Source of the DNA: Prototheca cutis
Taxonomy: Eukaryota; Chlorophyta; Trebouxiophyceae; Chlorellales; Chlorellaceae
Assembly (NCBI GenBank): GCA_002897115.2
Contig: BCIH01000006.1
Location: 1,109,691 to 1,149,702, forward strand
DNA: 40,012 bases
Direction of reading: 5' to 3'
Part shown: positions 22,315 to 33,478 of the stretch, piece after piece
Numbering within the stretch: the stretch's first letter is position 1
Layout of the letters: every line of letters starts with the position of its first letter
The notes under the pieces: generated by a model
The model's input: only the letters and a program-made list of their open reading frames with translations
Told to the model about the DNA's origin: nothing
Databases searched by the model: none
Position numbers and translations under genes: made by a program

Positions 22315-22609
22315 CCAGGCAGCTGTTTTTGCTGTTGCTCGCTGCGACGTGGCGCACAAGCATGATTGGATGTTTCATGCCCTCTTGAGCACGTTTCCCC
22401 ACTGCAATGTTGATCTGGATTCCTCTTGCATGGTGCTAGGCCAGCACTTGAATACTCTTCCCTTGTCAATGGTGTATCAGAATGCAGCAGTGACCGAAAT
22501 NAAACGAGCGAGTCCTCTCGGTGGAACAGTAGCAAGGGGTAGGGCCACGGAAGACGAAATTTCTCGTCCATTGACCACAAAAAACATGGAACTCACGCAC
22601 ACGTTTCTA

Positions 22610-25422
22610 TCACGATACTCCCTTGTCGCGGAGCAGCTCAAGGATGCGTTCCTGCTGCTCCAGAAGCTTGTGGATCATTTCCGCCGACACAGCATGAGCC
22701 TGCACGGGAGCATTCTTGTGCAGCGCATTGTTGCTGTCACCCTCGCGCTCGTTGTTTCCGCTGCTGCCTGCCGCCGTCGATGGAGGAACTCTCCTCTGCA
22801 CAGGCTGGAGGCTGCCCTCTGCGCTCCGCCTGCCTATGATCCGCAACAGCTGATCCTCATCAGCCTGTCAGGGAGAGTGTGGGATTGGGAGCACAGTCAA
22901 CCAGCAAGACTGGTATAGACCGATGGCCGGATAATAAAGAGGCATGGCCAGGGGAGACTGCCGTTCAGCGGCGCCAGGAGTTTGCAGGTGCTCTCGAGCA
23001 GTTCACNCCCTCTCCCTCTAGCCCATGCGAATATCATCGCTGCTCATGCACCGGTTCGAGCTTGTCTGGGTTGATTCTCAGTACGTGGACGTAGTCTGGC
23101 GCCTTGATCGGCCGCAGCCAGGGCAGCAGCCAGCCCAGCGACGTGATGGAGCTCGCTTTGGCCTCGATCTCGTCAATGAGAGAGGCCTGCGCAGCCCGTT
23201 GCTTGGAGGCAGCATCATCCATCACCTGCCATGCAAGGCAGCTGCCGGGTTTATGCAAGAGTGTGGGCTGCTTGCTTAGCGGCTGCACCAAATGATCGCT
23301 GCTACGAGACCCAGCACAATGGACCGACACATTCGTACCCTGTCGAGGCTATTGATGACGGCGCCAATCATGAGGTTAACCAAGATAAAGCCCTGCACAA
23401 AAATGTAGGACACGGCCAGCATGGTCGCAAACACCTGCAGTCAAATTTTTGGGANAATGGGTGGGGGGATTTTTGGTGGGGATTTGGCAGACAACATGCG
23501 TCCCATCCGACGCATACCTTACCCTATTGCATCCCAGTCACAAGCACGCTCAGTTGCAATCAGAAGATCAAGCAAATGAGCTCAACAACGAACAATCACA
23601 AAAGACACACATGCCACCAGACAAAACGTACAGGCATGGACTTGGAAGTGTAAAAGTCCCTGAGCTCCAAGTCTCCGTAGACGTGTTCGTACATGGTGAG
23701 AAAGGAGATCCACACCGTCTTGTAGTCTGGCGGCGGCTCGGCTGCGGTTCGAAAGGTGATGTGGAAAGCGGCGCCGTAGCCGGCCATGACGAGAAACAAA
23801 AAAGCCAAAAGCCAGGAAATGTCCTGCAGCACCTCGTATACGATGTCGGCAAAGGCAAACCTTGTGGCTCGAAAGGCTCGAGACCAGTACTGCACTCGGA
23901 AGAGCAGCAGCACGCACTGCACGGCCAGTGCGATGGTCAGCCAGTCACTGTGCAGCGTGAACCGGCCCAGGTGCATGGCGGTGATGGCCAGCTGGTTGGC
24001 GTAGGTGACAAGCCCAAGGCACCTCCACGGGTCCAGCCAGCCCAGCCGGTACACGCCAAGCATGATCACGTCGGTGGTCAGGAAAGAAAGCATGAACAGC
24101 ACCGAACCAAGCTCCAAGCCCACTGTTGCCACACCATGCCAGGTACGCAGCAGGTGGGGCAACGATATGCTCAGATTCTCGCCCTGGAGGCATGTAGGTG
24201 GTGNGGGGTTGAAGGCCGAGCTGAGGACGAATGGATGCATGTCTGGTGCATGCCAGAGGGAAGAAANGAGTGCTGCAAGCTTCCCGGCCCTTGCGCCAAC
24301 CCTGGCGGCGCAGCCCAGGTGCGCCCCACCTGAAAGGCGACGATGAAGCTGTAGAAGCAGCAAAGCCAACAGATGTACATGAGCAGCTGGACCAGCAGCC
24401 GGTGCCTGGCAAAGCTGTCCCACTTGTACGAGATTATGGCCTGGGCAAGGTGGCAGGTGCACGTGGAGACTGCTTCTCAGCCCTTTAGTTTTGCTGGCAT
24501 GCCGTCCGGCAAGAGAAGCATGCATCATACTGCAATGCTGCATGCCCCCCACCCAGCACCTCCATACATGGACGACTGGCAGCGAAAACACAAAGTGTGA
24601 GCAAAAGTTGGCTTTGTGTCTGCGGGAGGGAGGGGGTTGAGAAGTGAGTGGCGAGAGTGCTGTTTAAAACCTGACCACCTGCAAGGAGCTGCATACAACT
24701 CCCCACCCACTGTGACCTCAGTGCCTAGCTTCCCCCGTTTGACACCCCACTCAATGCCACATAAAAAAGCTCCCTTCAATGCCATTCCTTCCTTAGCATT
24801 GCCATCGCAGGACCCTACAGCTTGCCTTCTGAGCAAGGGGTGCAGTAGACCTTTGGCTTCTGGCCTGGCTGCACCCTTGATGGGGACGACAAATGCCTCG
24901 AGCGAGACTGTGGGATACCACCCGGAGGCCTTGAAGTCGTGTCGGTCCCGCAGCAGCTTCCTCCACTCCCACTCCACGTCCGGTGTGAGCTCATTTGAGC
25001 CAAAAGTCAAGTACGGGCCTCTCTTGAATGCTGGAAAAACAATGTTCTCCTGCAATGGGCAGTAGCAGTCCTGAACGCGAATGCACATGCCAAGTTGCGG
25101 GTCCCAGGACTGCACTGCCACGCTCCTGCTCCATGCTGGTGATCAGGATTCCCCATCGGACTCTGGGCGGTCTCGGAGCCCTGGTCGGAGCCCGTGCATG
25201 CAAAACTCCGAAACGCACGCCCCCTGCAGATACCTCCATTTCAAACTCCGCAAGCTTGTACAAGCCCCGAGTCTGAAGGTATTTGATGACATCAGACTGC
25301 CTGTGGTTGAGCAGAGAAGTCACGGTCTCGGTGGGGATGGATCTCGGCGCCTCGGCGTCCTCCTCGACCTGGACCCCGTCACCATGATCAAGAAATCCCT
25401 CCTGCAATTCGGGCCCAGCCAT
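22610..25422 (-). CDS. TRP-like cation channel, paralogue 2
   Basis: Second six-TM TRP-like channel, homologous to the one at 17048-19849 along most of its length. Eight exons: 25422-25234, 25049-24826, 24619-24568, 24440-24330, 24183-23632, 23434-23339, 23225-23052 and 22864-22610, total about 550 aa. Exon 1 (63 codons) and the exon starting AIISYKW (37 codons) match paralogue 1 exactly in length and phase. The intron 24825-24620 starts GCAAGC; with that GC donor the joined peptide HPLLRR..VFSLPVVH has the same length as QPLLKR..VFALPAVQ in paralogue 1. TM segments lie in exons 4-6, with S4-S5 sequence LLLFRVQYWSRAF and pore loop FLTMYEHVYGDLEL (G362-D363). After S6 come LIDEIE and YVHVLRINPDKL, then a Gln/Ser-rich stretch and a C-terminal coiled coil (IHKLLEQQERILELLRD). 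The start MAGPELQEG follows from the exon 1 match. Confidence 0.9.
24620..24825 (-). other. GC-AG intron in TRP-like channel 2
   Basis: On the minus strand the exon ends AGAAG and the intron begins GCAAGC, ending CCCGCAG. The nearby GT (GCT|GTAGGG) would break the frame. The GC donor restores both the frame and the exact peptide length seen in the paralogue, where this intron is absent. Confidence 0.7.
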
Positions 25423-25759
25423 CGCTACATTCTCTGACACAGTTACGCGTGATCCATTTCGCTGTGCACATGCGAATCGATCGGCTCCCGGATAACGTGT
25501 ACGGCGCTCGTTCTGACGATTTAACCTTCCCCGCCACCTTCTCGCTGGATACCCCGTGGTAACTTGAGACGAGCAAGTGTTCTCAAACAACTGACCCGAT
25601 TCTCGTNGATGGCCCCCAATGGCATCAAGATACACTGCTGTTTTTCTAATGCTCGATCGATCTTCCAAATGGGTTCGGGTTTTGTGGACATGCAGGGCCG
25701 CGACTCAGGAGCTCAACAGCAGACCAACTGCAGCAGTGCGCCATGCAATCGGCAGCTGG
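25423..25759. other. Intergenic region between channel 2 and TAF12
   Basis: About 340 bp between the start of TRP-like channel 2 and the stop of TAF12, both on the minus strand. It must hold the TAF12 3' UTR and the channel promoter. It is AT-richer than the flanking exons, and no gene is seen. Confidence 0.5.
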
Positions 25760-27875
25760 TTAGTTTTGGAGGCCAGGGAGNCCCCCCACACCGTTTGGGA
25801 CTGGGCCCCCGCCTGGACTGCCAGCCGGAACATCTTCCTCTTTCGGCCGCAACGGTTCACCGCCGGGGCTGTCGCCCTCTGTCGCTTGGCTCTTTGCCCG
25901 CTTGGTCGCGGGCTCCTCAGGGGAAACCCCAGGACCGGTGTCACCCCCCACTACCGGGTCCCGTCCAGGCGTCGTGGCGGCTTCGCCTAACGAAGTCGCC
26001 GCCGCAGGCGTCCCTGCCGCCGTGGCCGCGGCCGTGCCACTCCCGCCCGGCGCATCAGCCCCCCCGCCACTGGTAAGGCTCGCCCGCACCGTCGCCGCGC
26101 GGGCGCGGTGGGTCTCGCTGGCGACGGGCCTTCGGTAGGGCGCGACTTCACCGCCAGCAAACCCAGGCACGTGGATGTCCCTGTTTATGTTTGTGTGAAT
26201 CAGCGTGTGCATAGGAGGGTGGTGTCGAGTGCGCGCTGCTGTCATGCAGGGNTTTGCTTGTTGCTGGCGGGAGAAGTGGAGGCAGCAGGCAGTTCCCCCG
26301 GAAGTCATTCGTCCATGGAACGATCGATCAACTGTGGCACATAAACCAGTCCTCAANCAGACCCTGTCACCAACTGCCATCCAAGCGCACCATGCCCGCT
26401 GATAGTAGAGCTGCATGTCGGCGGCTTCCAGCACGCCTGACCGCCGCTGCGCCGCCAGGCCAGCCGCAAACTCGACGGCGCCCTGCACAAAGTCCTCTGC
26501 AATCTGCTTCAGCAGCGCCACCAGCGCCGGCGTCGACTTGACCTTGGCACCGCACGCATCCCGGAGCAGCCGCTGGCGATGGTGTNGGACGTGAAGGTAG
26601 TCGTGGCTCTTCTCGTTTGTGTTCAAGTTTGGGCTGGGGGTTTCGAGGTACAGTGCCGCAAAACCTCTNCTTTGTCATTCCATAGCCTCTGCCCCAGCAA
26701 CCCCCACCATCTTGNTTGCACCCNGCTTGGAACAACTACCCTCAATGACTANGCACCTGTGCCCTGCCGCGGGGCAGGAAGGCCTTGTCCTCCTCACTGC
26801 CGGGCTTGATGATGGGCGGCATGTTTGGACGCTGCGACCCCGTGGCCGCCCGTTCCTGGATCCGTGACTGCAGCGCCACCGTGGCCGCGGCGGCCGCCGG
26901 CTTGAGGGCCGCCGTGGCCGCGGCAGTTGCCTGCGGGTCAGGGCCCGCCTCGGCGCGTGCCGCCCGCGCTGCTGTCCCCGCGGTGCCAGTCGCCTGCTGC
27001 TGGGCCAATGCCGAAGCCGGGATGCGGAGGCCGGCAGGCGCCGGCGGCGCGCCGCCCGGCGCGGNCGAGACCGCNCCACCCGATGTCACGGGCAGGGTCG
27101 CCTCGCTCCGGGGTCGCTTCAGCGCTGCCGCTCGTTGCTGCTGTTGCTGCGCCGATGCTGCCGCGGCAGCCTGCTGGTGGCGCTGCTGCTGCGCTGCGGC
27201 GGCACTCATGGCGAGGCTGGCGTTGGCGCCCTGTTGCTGCTGCTGCCGCTGCAGTGCTGCTTGCATGTGCTTGGCATTCTGGGCCACTGCAAAGGGTGGG
27301 CGGGAGTGGGGGAGCAGGGACCGGAGAGTGAAATGGAGATGACATGGCCCCATCTCTTGAGAAAGGCAATCGCAGTGTCGGTNTTTCTGCCTCACAGCGA
27401 CCCACTGACTCATGCATCAGGCCCTTGTCTCCTCCTTCAACCAAGCAACCCCCTTCTCTTCCAAACACACGAAAGACGGTGCGCACTCGTCCATTGCATG
27501 TACTTCCCCAGGATGGTCTGGGCATGGGCGGAGGGGTCTGCCACCCAGGCAGGCCACTCTGTGGGATGATCACGCAGAAAGTCCTGGGGGATGAGCATGT
27601 GCCGAATGGTTGGGTCCCCCGGCTGCCGAGTGGGGAGCGTGAAGTCGGTGGGCGGCTGTGCCCCGCCACCGACAGTGCCTATTGACCCCGGCGGTGTGGC
27701 CGAGCCGGGGCGGACGACTCCGACGCCGGCCGGCTGTCCCCCGGCTGCTCCCGGCGCAGCATACGTGCCGGCTGCAGATGCCGGCCGGGCCGGCGTGGCC
27801 CCGGCCGGCAGACCTCCCCCCGGCAGGGAGCCGGCGCGCTGCTGCTGTCCCATGGCCGCTGCGGCGGCCACCTGN

Positions 27876-27919
<44 letters not shown>

Positions 27920-28260
27920 NTGTTGTTGCTGCGCTTGATGTTGGCGCTGTTGTGCAGCTAGGGCAGCCTGCTGCTGCTGCTGCATGAAGAACAGGACATT
28001 AGGGTGGACAGCTGTGCCCGCGGGAAAGGCTCCCGGGATGACTCCAGTGGGGGCCTGGGCTCCCGGGGTGGGCACCCTGCCAGGGACGGGGAAACCCTGG
28101 GCCCCGCCCGCAGCCATCATGAACTGACCATACTGGGGATGCATGGCCGGTACCTGCCCTGGAACGCCCTGCTGTGGTGGCTGCTGCTGCTGCTGCTGCG
28201 GCTGCTGTTGCTGCTGCATGGCGGCAAGGTCCCCCAAGCTGGGTGTGGCCTGGAGGTTGT
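25760..28260 (-). CDS. TAF12: Transcription initiation factor TFIID subunit 12 (5' end unresolved)
   Basis: Subunit of TFIID (and of SAGA in many eukaryotes) that pairs with TAF4 through a histone fold. Readable exons are 28260-27487, 27286-26757, 26572-26391 and 26180-25760. Phases close at all three junctions. The histone fold is in the third exon: RLLRDACGAKVKSTPALVAL, LLKQIAEDFVQGAV, LAAQRRSGVLEAADMQLYYQ, then RAW joined to DIHVPGF, matching the conserved C-terminus of TAF12 (IADDF..., LA..R.S..LE..D.QL..., W....PGF). The first two exons are low complexity: Gln tracts, Ala- and Gly/Pro-rich stretches, and a conserved-looking IPQDFLRDHPTEWPAWVADP. The C-terminal exon is also disordered. 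The first exon (one extra base before 28260) was not found, so the start lies between 28261 and 28929. The length, over 630 aa, is large for TAF12 because of the disordered arm. Confidence 0.9.
27872..27930 (-). repeat. CAG trinucleotide repeat encoding polyglutamine in TAF12
   Basis: About 16 CTG units on the plus strand (CAG on the coding strand), interrupted by N at 27875 and 27920 and flanked by CAA-containing Gln codons. Shorter Gln tracts lie at 27970-27985 and 28170-28220. Confidence 0.9.
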
Positions 28261-28929
28261 CTGCACAGTACGATGGAAATATCAGGGATCATGGCGCTGG
28301 TTGCCACCAAGGGAGGGGCTTTGGGCAAACGCATTCAAGGCCAAGGACCCCCATGCGCACCACCCAAGCCATCGCACCCGTGCCGCTGGGTCGAACACTC
28401 CGCGCACTGCGCACAGCTGCGTCCCGAGTCTCAGGTGCGCATCAAATGGGATAATGCACGCGAGTGGCTCAGAGCACCATGCTCTCAGCACTGACACGCG
28501 GCCCTGCCTCCCTGCCGGCAAAGTGGCTGCTCCCGAGAGGGGCGAGCACGGGCCCTCGTCCACACTCACTGGCAAGCACGACAATAACTCTATATAAATG
28601 GATGACTGAAGGCTGAATGCCCGCTGGAAACGCGCAGGCAGGCTCAGAGAGCCGGGCACTGGGTCTTAGATTAAACAAACACCCACGACGCCAGATCCCC
28701 TTTTGGCGAGGGGTTCCACGCTGCCATCCAGTCCTATGCGCGAGATGCCATTCACACGGTCCTCTCTGTGCACAAGGGACGACAAAGCGATGATCAATCG
28801 ACAGNGCTGTCATAATCAAGCTCGGAGCCAGGGCCGTACCTCCTGATTTAGTTCTTCACGGTCCATCTGGTCCTTGACAGGGGTGTTGGACCTGGTCTGG
28901 CGAGGACTGCCGGCACGCCCGGGGCTGCC
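28261..28929. promoter_or_regulatory. Divergent TAF12 / VPS35 upstream region
   Basis: The minus-strand TAF12 gene and the plus-strand VPS35 gene point away from each other here. The missing TAF12 first exon must also lie in this stretch. A GTGAGT donor on the minus strand near 28571 is a candidate end for that exon. No TATA box was recognised. Confidence 0.45.
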
Positions 28930-31900
28930 ATGGCGTCCGGCAGGGCTAGTGCGTCCTACATGGACGCAGCGGGCCAGGTGGCGTGGCTCAAGGAGGCGTC
29001 CATCAACATCAAGCGCAATGCCTACGGTCTTCGCAAGGCCATGGTGGGCGCCCCGGAAGCTGGACCCGTGTGACCGCTGCCTTCGCTTCGGTGCTGTGCC
29101 TTGCGTCGATGAGCTTGACCTGACAATTGCATGCGTGTGAGGGGCCCAGATCGCGCATTGGGGTGCATCGACCGCTGCGTATCGTCCCAACACGGAGATG
29201 GTCAGCCCGGTCCCCTGCCATGCCTTGCTGCCACAGGACGAGGACAAGGTGAACGATGTGCTTCGCTACGCTGCCGCCATGCTGGGCGAGCTGCGAACTG
29301 CCTCCCTCGGTCCCCAGAAATACTACGAGCTGTACATGCAGGCCTCCGACCAACTCCTTTTCCTCACGGTGCGGTGCTGGAGCTGCTGGGCAAAACCCCT
29401 GGGCCTGTCATCTGGAACCCTTGAATGACCAGGCACCCACACTCNCCGCTGTTGTGCAGGAATACTTTGCGGAGTGGCGGTCCAGGGGCCGGTCATTTGT
29501 GGAGTTATACGAGCAGGTGCAGCACGCAGGCAACTTGCTGCCGCGGCTGTACCTGCTGTGCCTGGTGGGTGCCTGCTACATCCGCAACGGCCAAGCCCCG
29601 GCCAAGCTCATCCTGCGTGACGTTGCAGAGATGTGCCGCGGCGTGCAAAATGCCACGCGCGGGCTCTTCCTCAGAGCGTACTTGGTCCAGGTGGGCGGGT
29701 GGGTTCATGAGTCGAGGAGCTGGGCAGAAGCCAGAGGAATTGAGCTTGCTTGATACACACATGATCCCCCCCTCCCNTCCTCTTTGCTCAATTCTCATCG
29801 CCATGTATCACGATGACGACAGGCATACCGTGGCCTGCTGCCGACCACAGGCAGTCCCTATGAGGGTCCCGAGGGCGGCACTGTTGACGACGCAGCAGAG
29901 TTCCTGCTCATGAACTTTACGGAGATGAACAAGCTGTGGGTTCGTCTGCAGCACCAGGGCGGCGCGGCCGACCAGGGCAAGCGCGAAGCAGAGCGCCGCG
30001 AACTGGCAGACCTCGTGGGCAAAAACCTGACGTACCTGTCCCAACTGGAGGGCCTGACATTTGCCGCCTACCAAAATACAGTTCTCCCCAGGCGAGTTTT
30101 GGTGCATGGGTGGGTTGTGGNGGATGGAGTTGCAGTCAATGCCGGTGCCAGTGGTTGTAATAGGGATGACAATGGCCATGCCAACGACACTGCCGATAGC
30201 AACCACGCCAGCAGCCAACCAACAACAGGGTGCTGGAGCAGATCATCGGGTGTCGGGATGTGCTGGCGCAGCAGTACCTGTTGCAGGCGCTGATCCTGGC
30301 GTTTCCCGACGACTTCCACCTGGGCACGCTGCCGGCGCTGCTGGAGGCNCTGCCGGGCGTGCAGCCTGAGGTCCGCGTCGCGGCGGTGCTGTCGGCCCTG
30401 CTGGACCGGTTGGCCGCATATGCCNCGGCGGCACCGGCCGCAGCGGCCGAGATGAGTGCCGCCGATGCACTCGGCACGCTGGGTGGCGTCGCGCTCAAAG
30501 TCCTGGACCGCCACCCAGACATGCCAGCNGCTGATGTGGCAGCCATTTACGCGGCGTTGCTGGGATTCGCGGGCACCGTCTACCCGGATCGCCTCGACTA
30601 CGTCTCCGGCATGTTTGAGACGGCCTACACCGTACGCATGCTTTTGTGTGTGTGTGTTTGTGTGTGTTTGTGATGATGGGGCGGGGGGGGGGGGGGGGGG
30701 GGTGTTCAATGTGGTGGAGATGCTCATCGATGGGTGCTCGTGGTGCACCCTGGCATACGAGCAAACAGGCCCCCCCAATCACCCCTCCGCACACACATGC
30801 ACGCTCGCAGGCGCTCAAGCAGCGGGGGACCATTCCCAGCGGCAAGGCCGAGCGAGAAGTCGTCTCACTGCTGTCCATCCCCCTGGAAAAATACGACATC
30901 GTCACTGGTGAGTGAGAGGTGAATGGGAGGGAGGGGCCTGGGTCGGGCTTTGTGATGGGTTGCTGCTGTCCGTTTTNNTTTGTTGCTTTGTTTTGCCTCT
31001 TTTGTTCTGCTGTCACTGACAAGGCGCTTCGACAANCGCGACACTGCAGTGCTGGGGCTCAGCAAGTATGCCGACATCCTGCGGCTGCTCAAGCCCGAGA
31101 TGCAGCGCGAAGTGGCGCTCAATATTGCCCAGGTCTGCTTTATTTGTTTGGGCGGGTGATGATGATGCGTCTGGTGTGTAGTTATGAAAGAGGCAGGCGA
31201 GATGGTTGACATGGATTTCCACATGCATGCAGACCCTACACACGCGCGCGCNCACACNCAGAACAAACATCCGTCCCCCTNTTTTTCTTGGCCTTACCAT
31301 GCAGATGCTCGTCAAGCGTGGTACCATCGTGGATACCGCGCAGCACGTGCAGCTCCTGCTCGGCCTGCTGCAGCCGCTGGTCGTNGACCTGGACGGCGCG
31401 CAGCTCGACAATGACGTGCGTTGAGTTTTGTTATTTTTNGCGTGTTGGGGGCCAAGGAGGCCTGTGCTGTGGTGTAGGGAAGGNCTGTGAGGGAACGAGT
31501 TTCCTTGCTACAGACTACGCATCTCTGTGCTCAAATGGGCCAACCTCCCCACCCCCGACCCCTGTGAGATGCAGGAGGTGGAGGATGACTCACTGCTGGT
31601 TGCACAGCTGGTGTACCTGCTCAAGAGCCCCGAGGCCGATGAGCAGCACCGGATCCTGGAAACGCTACTGGGCCAGCTGCTCAAGTACGCGGAATGGGGC
31701 ATTCTTTTTGGGGGGATGGAATGAATGGAGGAAGGTAATTGTACACACTGCCCTGTCACCTCTAGTGGGAGGCCCGTAAGCGGGCGAGAACTCCCAAGGT
31801 AATCCAATCAACCCACACCCACTTTGAGAATCACCATCCGATGCCGCAGGGCCGAACCCGCGCGACAAAAAGTCACGCTGCCTTCCGTGGCATTCGCAGC

Positions 31901-33137
31901 GCTGGAGACCTTTACCTCCCTCGTCGATGGCCCGCCTCAGGCGGCGGGCATTGCTTTGGTATGGTGGCAATCCCTTGGCCATGGTTCTTGTTGTCGTTTG
32001 AAGGGGAGGCTGCAGGTGCTGTTGTTGGGGGATGTTGTCTGTCTGGTACGTATGGGCAGGCATTGATTCCTGCGGTGAAACCACACCCCTGCACCATTCA
32101 AGCAGGAGTTTTCGCTGGAGGCCTGGGTGCAGCTCCTGCACCGGACCATCAGTGCGGTGGCAGCGGTGCCACTGGCCGGTGTGGCGCTGCAGCTCTTCCT
32201 CTCCGCTGCCGGCGTGTCCAGCCGTGCTCCCGGTCTGGATCTTGTGACCTACGATTTGTTTGAACAGGTGCCTGTTTTTGTGTGAGTGGTGGTGGGTTTT
32301 TCTGTGTTTGAGTTTGGGAGTGGGGAGAGGGAGTCCTTGGGCGTCCCTCCCACCCCACGCTTCCCGTCCCCTCTAACAATTCAGGCCTTTTTGCTCTACG
32401 AGGAGTGCATCCCCGACAGCCGGGAGGAGGTCCGGGCACTGGCCAGCATCNTGGGCGTGCTTTCTTCCTGCCGCCTGGCCGACGTCGATGCGCGGGCCGC
32501 ACTGGTGCACAAGGCTGCGGGCTACTGCGGCAAGCTGCTCCGTCGCCAGGACCAGTGCCTGGCCGTGCTGGCTGTCAGTCACCTGTACTGGCAGGAGGAC
32601 GCCACGGGGTCCGAGGACCGCATGCCAAAGGAGCCGGCAGCCGAAGCGGGCACGGGAGAGGGCGCTGCTGATACTGCTGCGCCGAAGGCAGCGGAAACGG
32701 AGTCTCCTTCCGAAACCGCGGCAGCAGCAGCAGGGCCCGCCGACAGCACCCTTGCACGAGCGGCATCCCAACCCGCGCCACCGCTTCGCGATGCCAGGGC
32801 GGTGCTGGGCTGCCTGAAGCGCGCGGTGCGCATCGCAGCGGCGGCGCAGCAACAGCTGATCCAGACGGGTCGTGGCGACCGTGAGGGCCCCGGGTACCTG
32901 TACGTCGACATCCTGGTCTCATATCTTTACTACTACGACCNGGGTGTGCCCGGCATTGAGGGCCCCGCAGTGCAACAGCTGCTGGACCTCGTGGCCAGCG
33001 AGCTCTCCGACGAAGGCTGCCGGGCCTGCGCCCAGCTCCAGCGCTACTACGCCAACACCTTGGAGCACCTGGCTGCCCTCAAAGCCCGAGCGCCGGAGCG
33101 CTACGAGGGACTGCGGGTGCCCGGGGCATCACGGTGA
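28930..33137 (+). CDS. VPS35: VPS35 retromer cargo-recognition subunit
   Basis: Core alpha-solenoid of the retromer (VPS26-VPS29-VPS35), which retrieves sorting receptors from endosomes. Thirteen exons: 28930-29043, 29237-29368, 29460-29690, 29823-30091, 30229-30631, 30811-30907, 31050-31132, 31305-31415, 31575-31684, 31766-31798, 31850-31958, 32106-32267 and 32385-33137. Phases close throughout, total about 868 aa. Hallmarks are WLKEASINIKRNAYGLRKAM, KYYELYMQASDQL, the VPS26-binding PRLYLL motif (residues 110-115) with EMCRGVQNATRGLFLRAYL, NTVLPRVLEQIIGCRDVLAQ, KVTLPSVAFAALETF, AFLLYEECIPDS and the C-terminal VDILVSYLYYYD...YYANTLEHLAALK. The family is usually near 790 aa. The extra length comes mainly from an Ala/Glu/Pro-rich insert at 32610-32796. 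The intron at 30092 uses a GC donor. Exon 10 is only 33 nt and is the least certain. Confidence 0.97.
30092..30228 (+). other. GC-AG intron in VPS35
   Basis: Exon 4 ends CCCAG and the intron begins GCGAGT, ending AACAACAG. The only close GT donor would shift the frame, while this GC donor gives the family-conserved TVLPRVLEQ junction. Confidence 0.75.
30644..30702 (+). repeat. (GT)n-(G)20 compound tract in a VPS35 intron
   Basis: A GT-rich repeat then a 20-base G run, shortly after the donor of VPS35 intron 5 (30632). It is purine-rich on the coding strand, so it does not act as a polypyrimidine tract. Confidence 0.9.
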
Positions 33138-33290
33138 GATTTATTTTTGGGGGGGGGTCGTCACTGCTGATGTGCCCACGGTCAGCCATGGCCCCATGAT
33201 GCATGGCCCTTGCCCTGGTGCGCCCCGGAATGTGCGATCCACCTCGTCGATCGANCTTGTCAGAATAGTGTACAGTCGGGGAAAGAGCAG

Positions 33291-33295
33291 TGTAA
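33291..33295 (+). terminator. Candidate polyadenylation signal TGTAA for VPS35
   Basis: TGTAA lies 154 nt after the VPS35 stop. The position fits a green-algal 3' UTR. Confidence 0.45.
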
Positions 33296-33478
33296 CAGTG
33301 CCGAGCTCATTGAAAAACAACCGTAGTGGGGTCTTGGGTGAACAAGAAAGCGTGGCGACGAGCCGGGTACTTGCACTCTGAAAAATCGCAAAGCCATCAT
33401 AGCACACTTCATGCACCTTGCTGGGGTTCACACGTATGAAACAAGGAAACATCACTCGATGGTATCGTGCGAGCAAAC

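Noticed and set aside
23449..24333. Long plus-strand frame opposite TRP-like channel 2
   Set aside because: Shadow of the channel exons; no recognisable protein features.
33390..33470. Minus-strand peptide FIRVNPSKV resembling the channel motif HVLRVDPGKL
   Set aside because: Only a few residues match and no channel sequence surrounds it, so chance is likely.
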